This document shows, one piece after another, positions 1-5,554 of a stretch of DNA of 7,205 nucleotides (the first letter of the stretch is position 1; every line of letters begins with the position of its first letter). The notes beneath the pieces were generated by a model, which saw only the letters and a list, made by a program, of their open reading frames with translations, had not been told where the DNA came from and did no database searches. The position numbers were made by a program, and so were the translations under genes. This stretch comes from Rhodothermia bacterium. GTDB taxonomy: Bacteria > Bacteroidota > Rhodothermia > Rhodothermales > JABDKH01. Where the stretch lies: NCBI GenBank assembly GCA_018679295.1, contig JAHHLP010000035.1, forward strand, positions 1 to 7,205, given 5' to 3'.

Positions 1-14
1 CGTGCGAGTGGAGC

Positions 15-383
15 ATGGCCATGGCGATGAGCAGCCTCGACCTGCCGGTACATCCATGGTTTCAGAGCTTCAACTCACCACAGCTCGACTACATCACCGG
101 CATGGTCGAACATGATGCCGACTTTCGGAAAGTACTCTGCCGCTACTACTGCGATCGGCGCGTCTATGCTCTTCGTGGGATTCCGAATACCACGCTCCGA
201 TCGGCTCTCATCTCTGTCGCGACAAGGGTGCCGGGTCGATGTGACTACCACGACGTGACGCCCTTCGCGCTTCACTTCGGCTGGTACCACGAGAAGCCGA
301 CATTTTGGGAGTTTGCAGACCGCACATGGCAGCGGCTGGTTCAGGTTGCCGGCAAGTTAGCAGAAGCGCCGGAGAGCGTCTGA
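15..383 (+). CDS. Hypothetical protein, possibly the 3' end of a longer gene
   Basis: I do not recognise the family. The product is up to 122 residues, rich in Trp, Phe, Tyr and His (for example PWFQSF near residue 14 and HFGWYHEKPTFWEF near residue 87), with no evident signal peptide or membrane segment. Its composition looks like real soluble protein rather than a shadow frame, and nothing longer competes on the other strand. The reading frame is open to the window edge upstream of the first ATG, so this may be the C-terminal part of a larger protein. If it is complete, three in-frame ATGs at 15, 21 and 27 compete, and a GGAG at 10-13 is best spaced for the one at 21. The gene converges on the DUF3047 gene, with 19 bases between the stops and no clear terminator hairpin there. 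Coding status is moderately sure; function is unknown. Confidence 0.55.
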   Translation: MAMAMSSLDLPVHPWFQSFNSPQLDYITGMVEHDADFRKVLCRYYCDRRVYALRGIPNTTLRSALISVATRVPGRCDYHDVTPFALHFGWYHEKPTFWEFADRTWQRLVQVAGKLAEAPESV

Positions 384-402
384 AAGTACTGCGGGTGGCG
401 GG

Positions 403-1179
403 CTATTTGCCGACGAGTGTAATGTCGTCGAAATCCGCTGTCGCTCGCGATTCAGTGTCGTCCGAGTCTCCCCAAAGTCGAATCGATAGCGGATTCCTCG
501 GCGGCTCCTTGCCAAATGCAGCACGATAGTCGGATGCAACGTCACGCTTGATGGTTCGCCAACTGCCAATCCCGTCGCGCCCGCTCGACGCGACAATTGC
601 CTTCAGGCTGCCGAAATCTACGATGGTTCCGACGGGCAACGTGCTGCTGTAGGTATACTTGATGGTCTGGGGACGTTTGAGGATCACCCCCTCGATGGAG
701 AAGATCACATAGACGGCCGCGCCTGTGTCGTTGAGACTCTTTTTGTCTTCTCTCGCGCCAGGCGGGAGCTCGTGTGCCTTCCATCGCCACTGTAGATAGG
801 GGTGAGATTTGAGGTCCCAACTAAACCCGTCCGGCTCATTCGCCATCGTGAGGTGGACCGCCTCGCCCTCGGTATAGACGCGCAACACGGACTCGTCTCC
901 GTCCTTAACGACATAGAACTTCTCCTTCGGTCGCATATGCACCGGCTCCAGCGGATGAAGCTGTCGACTCATGAGGTACTTCCACTTTACCGGTAAGCCG
1001 CCGTCCCGGTACGACTCAAAATCATCGATAACAACGTGATCCTGAGATGAGTCGGCGCCGTTCGAACCTGAGTATGGTGCCTGCGCATGCACCGGCACAC
1101 CCGCCAGCAGCAGCGCGATTAGCGAGACCCCCACAAAGACCACTCTGTTGACAATCATATTGACCCAAGTGCGATTCAT
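403..1179 (-). CDS. Secreted DUF3047 family protein
   Basis: This 258-residue protein has an N-terminal signal peptide: a hydrophobic stretch at about residues 11-30, then VHA/QAP as a likely cleavage site near residue 32. It is therefore probably periplasmic. The mature part resembles DUF3047. Recognisable blocks are IDDFE at 51-55, YLQWRWKAHELPPGA at 128-142, DTGAAVYVIF at 151-160, IKYTYSSTLPVGT at 173-185, DYRAAFGKEPP at 217-227, and GDSDDTESRATADFDDI at 237-253. The last block carries the aspartates typical of the family. The family has no established function. Alternating hydrophobic strands and the terminal DDI motif suggest a beta-sandwich, which is inference. Its ATG overlaps the mlaC-like stop codon as ATGA, so the two are probably translationally coupled and work in the same process. 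It is the last gene of the operon. Confidence 0.85.
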   Translation of the reverse strand: MNRTWVNMIVNRVVFVGVSLIALLLAGVPVHAQAPYSGSNGADSSQDHVVIDDFESYRDGGLPVKWKYLMSRQLHPLEPVHMRPKEKFYVVKDGDESVLRVYTEGEAVHLTMANEPDGFSWDLKSHPYLQWRWKAHELPPGAREDKKSLNDTGAAVYVIFSIEGVILKRPQTIKYTYSSTLPVGTIVDFGSLKAIVASSGRDGIGSWRTIKRDVASDYRAAFGKEPPRNPLSIRLWGDSDDTESRATADFDDITLVGK

Positions 1180-1793
1180 GAAGAGCGCTCTGACATTTCC
1201 TTGTCCCGGCGCTTGACCAGGCTCGTCATCAGGGCGTCGAAGCCGCGCTTTCTTACGACCGACTGGAACGACCGAGCGTATCCGTCTGCCGTACTTACGT
1301 CATCAAGCACGATGTCATTGACGTGCCAGTCGCCATCATGGAATGACATGGTGTACACCACCTTGGTCGGCACGTCCTTATATAGCGTCGTCGTGGTTAC
1401 CGTTGCCCGGTCTCCTTCAACGGCAATGCCATCGTAGGTGACCTTGGAGCGATAGACCTCGAGGTTTGCAAGCGACTGGCTGCGAACGATGTCTGCAAAG
1501 ACGTTGACAAATTCGTCTCGCTGATCCGAAGACAGCGGCTCCCAATGAGGTCCCAGGGCGCTCCGGCTCATGGCCTCAAAGTCGATTACACCGTTGATCA
1601 CGTCTTTGAGTGTTTCCCGCTCCTTATCGCTCAAGTCGTCTCGCGCGCCAATGATTCTCTTTATCTGTGCATCTCTGTCCTGAAGCATTTGCTTCACGGC
1701 GTCCGGCGTCTTCTGGGCGCTGGAGACCGAAGGAGCGATGATCAGTATGGAAAACAGGATCGCTGTTATGCTTTTGTACAGCATTGTGGACAA
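1176..1793 (-). CDS. MlaC/Ttg2D-family periplasmic phospholipid-binding protein
   Basis: The 205-residue product matches the MlaC (toluene tolerance Ttg2/HpnM) family in length and pattern. It has a signal peptide (hydrophobic residues about 9-20, SSA/QK cleavage near 26). It then has the family block DFEAMSRSALGPHW at 71-84, SSDQRDEF at 88-95, and the C-terminal block DGDWHVNDIVLDDVS at 143-157 followed by the YARSF motif. MlaC proteins carry phospholipid through the periplasm between an inner-membrane MlaFEDB transporter and an outer-membrane partner. Here no mlaD, mlaE or mlaF is adjacent; the upstream partner is a TolC-family channel. The start shown is TTG, chosen because an AAGGA sits four bases before it. 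An ATG three codons later (1784) is an alternative but lies about 13 bases from that ribosome site. The stop overlaps the start of the DUF3047 gene by four bases. The HpnM subgroup is an alternative assignment. Confidence 0.88.
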   Translation of the reverse strand: MSTMLYKSITAILFSILIIAPSVSSAQKTPDAVKQMLQDRDAQIKRIIGARDDLSDKERETLKDVINGVIDFEAMSRSALGPHWEPLSSDQRDEFVNVFADIVRSQSLANLEVYRSKVTYDGIAVEGDRATVTTTTLYKDVPTKVVYTMSFHDGDWHVNDIVLDDVSTADGYARSFQSVVRKRGFDALMTSLVKRRDKEMSERSS

Positions 1794-1797
1794 GATT

Positions 1798-1802
1798 TCC
1801 TT
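1798..1802 (-). promoter_or_regulatory. Ribosome binding site of the mlaC-like gene
   Basis: AAGGA on the minus strand lies four bases before the TTG codon at 1793 and 13 bases before the in-frame ATG at 1784. The spacing favours the TTG start. It lies in the 59-base gap after the tolC-like stop. Confidence 0.5.
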
Positions 1803-1852
1803 TTATCCGTGGTCAGATTCGGGAATTAGCCTATGCCTCCCGCTGAATACCC

Positions 1853-3292
1853 CTAATCCCCAACAAGCGTGCCGGTTCGAAGCTCATCGATCAACACGCC
1901 GCAAGCCCGATACAGCTTCATCACAGCCATGTTGTACTCAAAAACCGCTTGGTAGTCCGCAGCCTGTAGCTGAAGGTTCGACTGCACGGCGCGGACGAGG
2001 TTCTCGGTATCGCCGAGATCGAGGTCGAAATTAACCGATTCGAGTTGCAGCCATTCCTTGCTCAGGCGCAGCGCTTCCTGCTGGGCCTCCATCGCGGCAC
2101 GGGCGATCCGTAGGCCACGATATCTGTCCTCGACCTCGAACCGGATGAGTTGGTGAAGCCCCTCGAGCTGGAACTCAACCTCATGCTGCTGCGCGCGGGC
2201 GCGTTCCACCTTCGCTTTCGTTTGAGCAAAGTTCAGTTGCAGCCTGAACCCGACGCCCGCTTCGAGAGAAGAGCCCAGCAGACGGTCGCTGATGTATGGG
2301 TTAGGCTGGCGGAAACGATTTGGTGACGTGGAGAGTCGATACTTTCCGCCAGCGAACAGTTTCGGATAGAAGTCAGATCTGGCCACCGCGACCAACGCCT
2401 CGCGTGCGCGAATCCCGGCAAGAGCCTGTTCGATCTCGGGGCGATTGGCGAGCGCCAGCTGCATGTAGTCCTCGAGGTCCAGGTCGTCGACCTCGATTGG
2501 GGTGAGATACGCGTCTGCCACGGCCACGCGGATGTCTTCCGGCAGGAAAAGCTGTCTCCGCAAGGCCATTTCGGCTGTTCTGAGTCGCTCATCCACCTCT
2601 ACGACGCGGCGCTCAAACTCCTGCTCGGTGATCAGAACCTGAAAGAGATCTGCATCGTCGACATCTGGAGCCCCCTCTTCAAGAAGGCGGTTGATCTCGC
2701 GTTTGGCCCGCGCAACCACGTCGCCTGCGTCATTCGCCACGCGCTTGAGGCCTTCAGCGAGCAGGAGAGAGTAATAGGATTGGGCCGCGCGAAACGCGAC
2801 CTCGATTCGCGTCTCCTCCACGGAAGCCTCTTCCACCGCGACAGCCTCTCGCGCCGCGCGAATACTGCCTCCCAACTGCCCCCATGTGTAGATCGGCTGC
2901 AGCGCGTTGATTTCGATCTCGTTGAACATCCCCAGGCTTTCCCAGTCGTTCCGAACATCCGGATCGAGGTATAGCTGGTCTGTAGGCGTGTCGTTCGGGT
3001 TGTCCAGCGCCGGGGAGGCCGAGTGAGCAGAAGTGAAGGAGAACTCGGTCAGGAATCGACTCGCCCTCGCAAGGTCTGTTCGCGCCTCAGCCGATTGCTG
3101 TTTCGAAAGCTCAGCGGCGACCTCGGGGCTTGCCTCGAGAACTCGAATGACGGTTTCCTGCAGGGAGTACTTGACGGTGTCCGGGCCCGCGGTGCTCGTC
3201 GGTTGCCCCGTTGCGATGAGCGGACCCAGGGCCAAAAGAAATCCTGGGGTCAGACGCGCCGCTTGCGAAAGCAGGGGTCGGGAACGGGCCAT
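1853..3292 (-). CDS. TolC-family outer-membrane channel/efflux protein
   Basis: This 479-residue protein has the two-repeat architecture of the OEP/TolC family. A signal peptide (MARSRP n-region, hydrophobic FLLALGPLIATG at about 17-28) is followed by a first repeat with the strand/loop motif NALQPIYTWGQLGGSIRAAREA near 130-150 and a long alpha-helical stretch at about 150-270. The second repeat follows: NRPEIEQALAGI near 283-294, FYPKLFAGGKY near 308-318, QLNFAQTKAKVERARAQ near 352-368, and a C-terminal helix. Such proteins form trimeric outer-membrane tunnels, usually fed by an adaptor and an inner-membrane pump, neither of which is nearby. The ATG at 3292 is preferred. An in-frame TTG at 3331 would be almost leaderless behind the proposed promoter and would bury the signal peptide behind a non-typical extension. 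It is the first gene of a minus-strand operon with the mlaC-like and DUF3047 genes, so a lipid-related substrate is possible but unproven. Confidence 0.9.
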   Translation of the reverse strand: MARSRPLLSQAARLTPGFLLALGPLIATGQPTSTAGPDTVKYSLQETVIRVLEASPEVAAELSKQQSAEARTDLARASRFLTEFSFTSAHSASPALDNPNDTPTDQLYLDPDVRNDWESLGMFNEIEINALQPIYTWGQLGGSIRAAREAVAVEEASVEETRIEVAFRAAQSYYSLLLAEGLKRVANDAGDVVARAKREINRLLEEGAPDVDDADLFQVLITEQEFERRVVEVDERLRTAEMALRRQLFLPEDIRVAVADAYLTPIEVDDLDLEDYMQLALANRPEIEQALAGIRAREALVAVARSDFYPKLFAGGKYRLSTSPNRFRQPNPYISDRLLGSSLEAGVGFRLQLNFAQTKAKVERARAQQHEVEFQLEGLHQLIRFEVEDRYRGLRIARAAMEAQQEALRLSKEWLQLESVNFDLDLGDTENLVRAVQSNLQLQAADYQAVFEYNMAVMKLYRACGVLIDELRTGTLVGD

Positions 3293-3339
3293 GTGCTTAC
3301 CGGGGAGATTGGAGTGGACGGCATGAGGCAAGACCGTTA

Positions 3340-3347
3340 CAAAAATA
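3340..3347 (-). promoter_or_regulatory. Candidate Bacteroidota-type -7 promoter element of the tolC-mlaC-DUF3047 operon
   Basis: The minus strand reads TATTTTTG, an exact match to TAnnTTTG, the -7 element recognised by the Bacteroidota primary sigma factor. It lies 47 bases before the ATG at 3292 in an AT-rich patch between the divergent tolC-like and dciA-like genes. No well-spaced -33 TTTG was found; the nearest TTG is 26 bases upstream, which is too far. A Bacteroidota-type sigma factor is inferred for this organism, not shown. Confidence 0.4.
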
Positions 3348-3395
3348 ATTCCTTTATTGGGTCACCGTCAGTTCAAGCTTTTCAAATGTCATCAG

Positions 3396-3692
3396 ATGGC
3401 GCCAAGGTCCACGCCCCCGAAGCGACTTGGATCCGTGCTTCAGGGACTTATCGATCAACTGGGTATCCGCGGCAAGCTGAAGGAGGCGTCTGCCGTCGAT
3501 GCCTGGTATGAGGTTGCCGGTCCTTCTGTGGCGGCTGTGACCGACTCCGCATGGATGTCGCAGGGCCGACTCTTTGTCAAAATCAATTCGCCTACCTGGA
3601 GGCACGAACTGAATCTTCAGCGGGAGGAGTGGAAAGAACGGATCAACAAGCAGGTCGGCAGCGAGGCCGTTCGCGAGATCGTCTTTCGCTGA
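3396..3692 (+). CDS. dciA: DUF721/DciA-like protein, putative replicative helicase loader
   Basis: The product is 98 residues and matches the short DUF721 proteins of Bacteroidota/Rhodothermota. It has an N-terminal helix LGSVLQGLIDQLGI at about 11-24, then AWYEVAGPSVAAVT at 36-49, the core strand block GRLFVKINSPTWRHEL at 57-72, and the C-terminal INKQVGSEAVREIVFR. DUF721 overlaps the DciA family, the ancestral bacterial loader of the DnaB helicase, and the KH-like core is the likely DnaB/DNA-interacting part; this role is transferred from the family. The ATG at 3396 is preferred over an in-frame TTG at 3357 because the family begins near PKRLGSVL and no Shine-Dalgarno supports either codon. 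In many Bacteroidota the gene lies near recF. Here it stands alone, divergent from the tolC-like gene and convergent with fabF, with 28 bases between the stops. Confidence 0.8.
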   Translation: MAPRSTPPKRLGSVLQGLIDQLGIRGKLKEASAVDAWYEVAGPSVAAVTDSAWMSQGRLFVKINSPTWRHELNLQREEWKERINKQVGSEAVREIVFR

Positions 3693-3720
3693 CGAAGGTG
3701 AGGGCTAGTCCGGCTACCGG

Positions 3721-4980
3721 TTAGTCCGTGTACTTCTTGAAGATCACAGTCGTATTGTGACCACCGAAACCGAAAGCGTTGCTGACGCCGACGTTCACCG
3801 TCCGATTCTGTACCTCATTGAACGTGTAGTTCAGATCACAGTCCGGGTCGGGTGTCTCAAAGTTGATGGTCGGTGGAACGCGATCGTGCTTGATGGCGAG
3901 GATGGTCGCAACGGCTTCGACGGCCCCGGCTGCACCCAGGAGATGACCGGTCATGCTCTTGGTCGATGACAGATTCATTTCGTAGGCGTACTCGCCGAAC
4001 ACGCCCTTGATCGCTTTTGTCTCGGCTACGTCTCCCAGCGGTGTGGACGTACCGTGCATATTCAGGTAGTCGACATCCCGGGGCTCAAGACCAGCGTCCC
4101 GGAGTGCGGTCTCCATGGCCAACCGCGCGCCTCTGCCCTCTGGGTCCGGCGCGGTTACGTGATGCGCATCGGCACTCATCCCGATTCCGACGACCTCCGC
4201 ATGGATCGTCGCACCGCGTGCCTTGGCCGAATCCAGGGATTCCAGATACAGAGCACCGGCGCCTTCGCCCATGACGAAACCGTCACGCGTCGCATCGAAT
4301 GGGCGGCTGGCAGTCTCGGGTGCATCGTTGCGCGTAGAGAGCGCTCGCGAGGCGTTGAATCCGCCAATGCCCATCTCCGTGATGCTCGATTCAGATCCCC
4401 CGCAGACCGCGGCGTCGGCTAACCCGCGCTGAATCATCATGAAAGCATCCCCAATATTGTTGTTGCCAGTGGCACACGCCGATACCACGCAGTAGTTGGG
4501 GCCGCGGAAGCCGTGCTCTATGGATATGTATCCAGGCGCGATATCGGGGATCAGCATCGGGATGAAGAACGGCGACAGCCGCCTGACGCCCTGTTCAAGG
4601 TACGTCTGGACCTGATCGGTGAACACCTTGATGCCACCGATCCCGCTCCCAAAGATCACTCCGATCCGATCCTTCTCCTCTTCTGAGAGCTGCGAGGAGT
4701 CAATTCCCGCATCGGAAATGGCCTGATTCGCAACCACCAGCGCATACTGACAGAAGATGTCGAGGCGACGCGAAAGCTTGCGATCAATATGGTCGTTGAC
4801 GTCGAATCCCTTCAGCTCGCAAGCGAACTTCGTCACGAAGTCGTCGGTATTGAAGTAGGAGATCGGAGCAGCACCACTCCGACCCTCCATCATACCGGTC
4901 CAAAACTCATCGACGGATAGACCGATGGGGGTCAAGACCCCCATTCCGGTAACTACTACCCTTCTGCCTCCGTTTTGCAT
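3721..4980 (-). CDS. fabF: 3-oxoacyl-[acyl-carrier-protein] synthase II (KAS II)
   Basis: FabF condenses malonyl-ACP with an acyl-ACP, extending the chain by two carbons in type II fatty-acid synthesis in the cytoplasm. The protein is 419 residues, close to the usual 410-420. It starts with RRVVVTGMGVLTPIG and keeps the Cys-His-His triad: Cys169 in VSACATGNN, His309 in NMHGTSTPLGD, and His346 in KSMTGHLLGAAGAVEA, with the conserved Lys341 just before. The glycine-rich loop near the C-terminus is GFGGHN (404-409), containing the gating Phe405; His replaces the Thr of the common GFGGTN form. The start codon is ATG without an obvious Shine-Dalgarno. It lies 27 bases after the acpP stop, so the two are almost certainly cotranscribed. 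The rnc gene that often follows fabF in Bacteroidota is absent; the next gene is convergent. Confidence 0.97.
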   Translation of the reverse strand: MQNGGRRVVVTGMGVLTPIGLSVDEFWTGMMEGRSGAAPISYFNTDDFVTKFACELKGFDVNDHIDRKLSRRLDIFCQYALVVANQAISDAGIDSSQLSEEEKDRIGVIFGSGIGGIKVFTDQVQTYLEQGVRRLSPFFIPMLIPDIAPGYISIEHGFRGPNYCVVSACATGNNNIGDAFMMIQRGLADAAVCGGSESSITEMGIGGFNASRALSTRNDAPETASRPFDATRDGFVMGEGAGALYLESLDSAKARGATIHAEVVGIGMSADAHHVTAPDPEGRGARLAMETALRDAGLEPRDVDYLNMHGTSTPLGDVAETKAIKGVFGEYAYEMNLSSTKSMTGHLLGAAGAVEAVATILAIKHDRVPPTINFETPDPDCDLNYTFNEVQNRTVNVGVSNAFGFGGHNTTVIFKKYTD

Positions 4981-5007
4981 CGCGCGGTCGGGACTGGTGC
5001 TTAGGAG

Positions 5008-5250
5008 CTACTGCCCCGTCTTTTCGGTCAGATACGTCACCGCGTCTCCGACGGTCGCGATGTTCTCAGCCTCTTCGTCCGGAATCGTGAGATCAAACTC
5101 TTTCTCGAACTCCATGATCAGTTCGACGGTGTCAAGTGAGTCTGCGCCCAGATCGTTGGTAAACGATGCCTCGGGTGTGATGTCCGATTCGTCAACACCG
5201 AGCTTCTCCACGATGATAGCGGTCACCTTTGAGGCAATATCATTTGCCAT
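5008..5250 (-). CDS. acpP: Acyl carrier protein
   Basis: This is an 80-residue acidic ACP, the carrier of growing acyl chains for fatty-acid and lipid synthesis. The phosphopantetheine site is Ser38 in the motif LGADSLD (34-40), followed by the recognition helix TVELIMEFEKEFDLTIPDEEAE. The C-terminal helix holds TVGDAVTYL. The ATG at 5250 is chosen over the in-frame ATG at 5265 because a GGAGG lies eight bases before it, and because the product then begins MANDIASKV, typical for ACP. The 5265 codon overlaps the ribosome site itself. It is the first gene of an acpP-fabF pair and is divergent from metK, across about 300 bases of intergenic DNA. Confidence 0.97.
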   Translation of the reverse strand: MANDIASKVTAIIVEKLGVDESDITPEASFTNDLGADSLDTVELIMEFEKEFDLTIPDEEAENIATVGDAVTYLTEKTGQ

Positions 5251-5258
5251 AGGAAAGG

Positions 5259-5263
5259 CCTCC
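5259..5263 (-). promoter_or_regulatory. Ribosome binding site of acpP
   Basis: The minus strand reads GGAGG, eight bases before the ATG at 5250. This strong Shine-Dalgarno decides the acpP start. It stands out because neighbouring metK, fabF and dciA show none. Confidence 0.75.
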
Positions 5264-5321
5264 ATGAAAATGGTACTTTGTTCGATTCCAAACGTGATTC
5301 GCGTCGGAGCCAGTGCGGGTC

Positions 5322-5332
5322 CGCGTTACGCG
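5322..5332. repeat. Short palindrome in the acpP leader
   Basis: CGCG-TTA-CGCG is a perfect 4+4 base inverted repeat with a three-base spacer. It lies between the candidate acpP promoter and the acpP start. It could be a small mRNA hairpin or an operator half-site, but it is short enough to be chance. Confidence 0.25.
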
Positions 5333-5349
5333 AGATTTCACATACCGGG

Positions 5350-5381
5350 CTAAAATAACTGTTGTCACACTCGATAAGCAA
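5350..5381 (-). promoter_or_regulatory. Candidate acpP promoter
   Basis: On the minus strand a TATTTTAG (5350-5357) matches TAnnTTTG at all but one fixed position. A TTG (5379-5381) lies 21 bases upstream, a spacing acceptable for the Bacteroidota -33/-7 pair. The resulting acpP leader would be about 95 bases. This is pattern matching in AT-rich DNA, so it is weak. Confidence 0.25.
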
Positions 5382-5443
5382 TTTGACGCCCAGCTTACAT
5401 CCAGACTTCGAAATACGCGATTTATCGGCTATGCCTGCCTCGC

Positions 5444-5486
5444 GCAGAAAGCGAACCTATCACTATTAAGAGGCGTTCGCTTTTGC
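5444..5486 (+). repeat. Inverted repeat (stem-loop) in the metK upstream region
   Basis: AAAGCGAAC at 5448-5456 is perfectly complementary to GTTCGCTTT at 5475-5483. It extends outward by one G-T pair (5447/5484) and, past a bulged A at 5446, by two more pairs (5444-5445 with 5485-5486). The 18-base loop spans 5457-5474. The structure ends 68 bases before the metK ATG. It could be a leader hairpin controlling metK, a repressor site, or part of the boundary with the divergent acpP promoter. No T-tract follows it, so a simple terminator is unlikely. The sequence does not match a SAM riboswitch consensus I know. Confidence 0.6.
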
Positions 5487-5554
5487 AACCTTGACAACTT
5501 ATCGCCGGCCAGGGTCTTGGTCCCCCAGCCGTGCACGCAACCAACCACACACGT

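Noticed and set aside
2632..2958. 108-codon minus-strand frame inside tolC
   Set aside because: It is out of frame inside a well-supported gene, with an Arg/Ser/Trp-rich shadow composition.
3293..3331. Longer tolC-like protein starting at TTG 3331
   Set aside because: It would put 13 non-typical residues before the signal peptide, has no ribosome site, and lies almost on the proposed transcription start.
3023..3511. 162-codon plus-strand frame across the tolC/dciA start regions
   Set aside because: It lies antisense to tolC, crosses the divergent promoter region and overlaps dciA in another frame; its Arg/Ser-rich composition is that of a shadow.
3693..3720. Bidirectional terminator between dciA and fabF
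   Set aside because: Only a CCGG-CTA-CCGG 4-base stem, with no T-run on either strand.
4925..5353. 142-codon plus-strand frame over acpP
   Set aside because: It is antisense to acpP and the fabF start, Ser-rich, and has no family resemblance.
5491..5496. TTGACA as a sigma-70 -35 box for metK
   Set aside because: No TATAAT-like hexamer at 16-18 bases downstream; the following DNA is GC-rich.
5383..5554. SAM riboswitch upstream of metK
   Set aside because: A GCAACC occurs at 5485-5490, but the rest of the SAM-I core (kink-turn, AGAG/GAGGGA blocks) and the SAM-II pseudoknot pattern are not found.
5531..5554. Longer MetK starting at GTG 5531
   Set aside because: The extra eight residues are not part of the MetK family start, and no Shine-Dalgarno precedes the codon.
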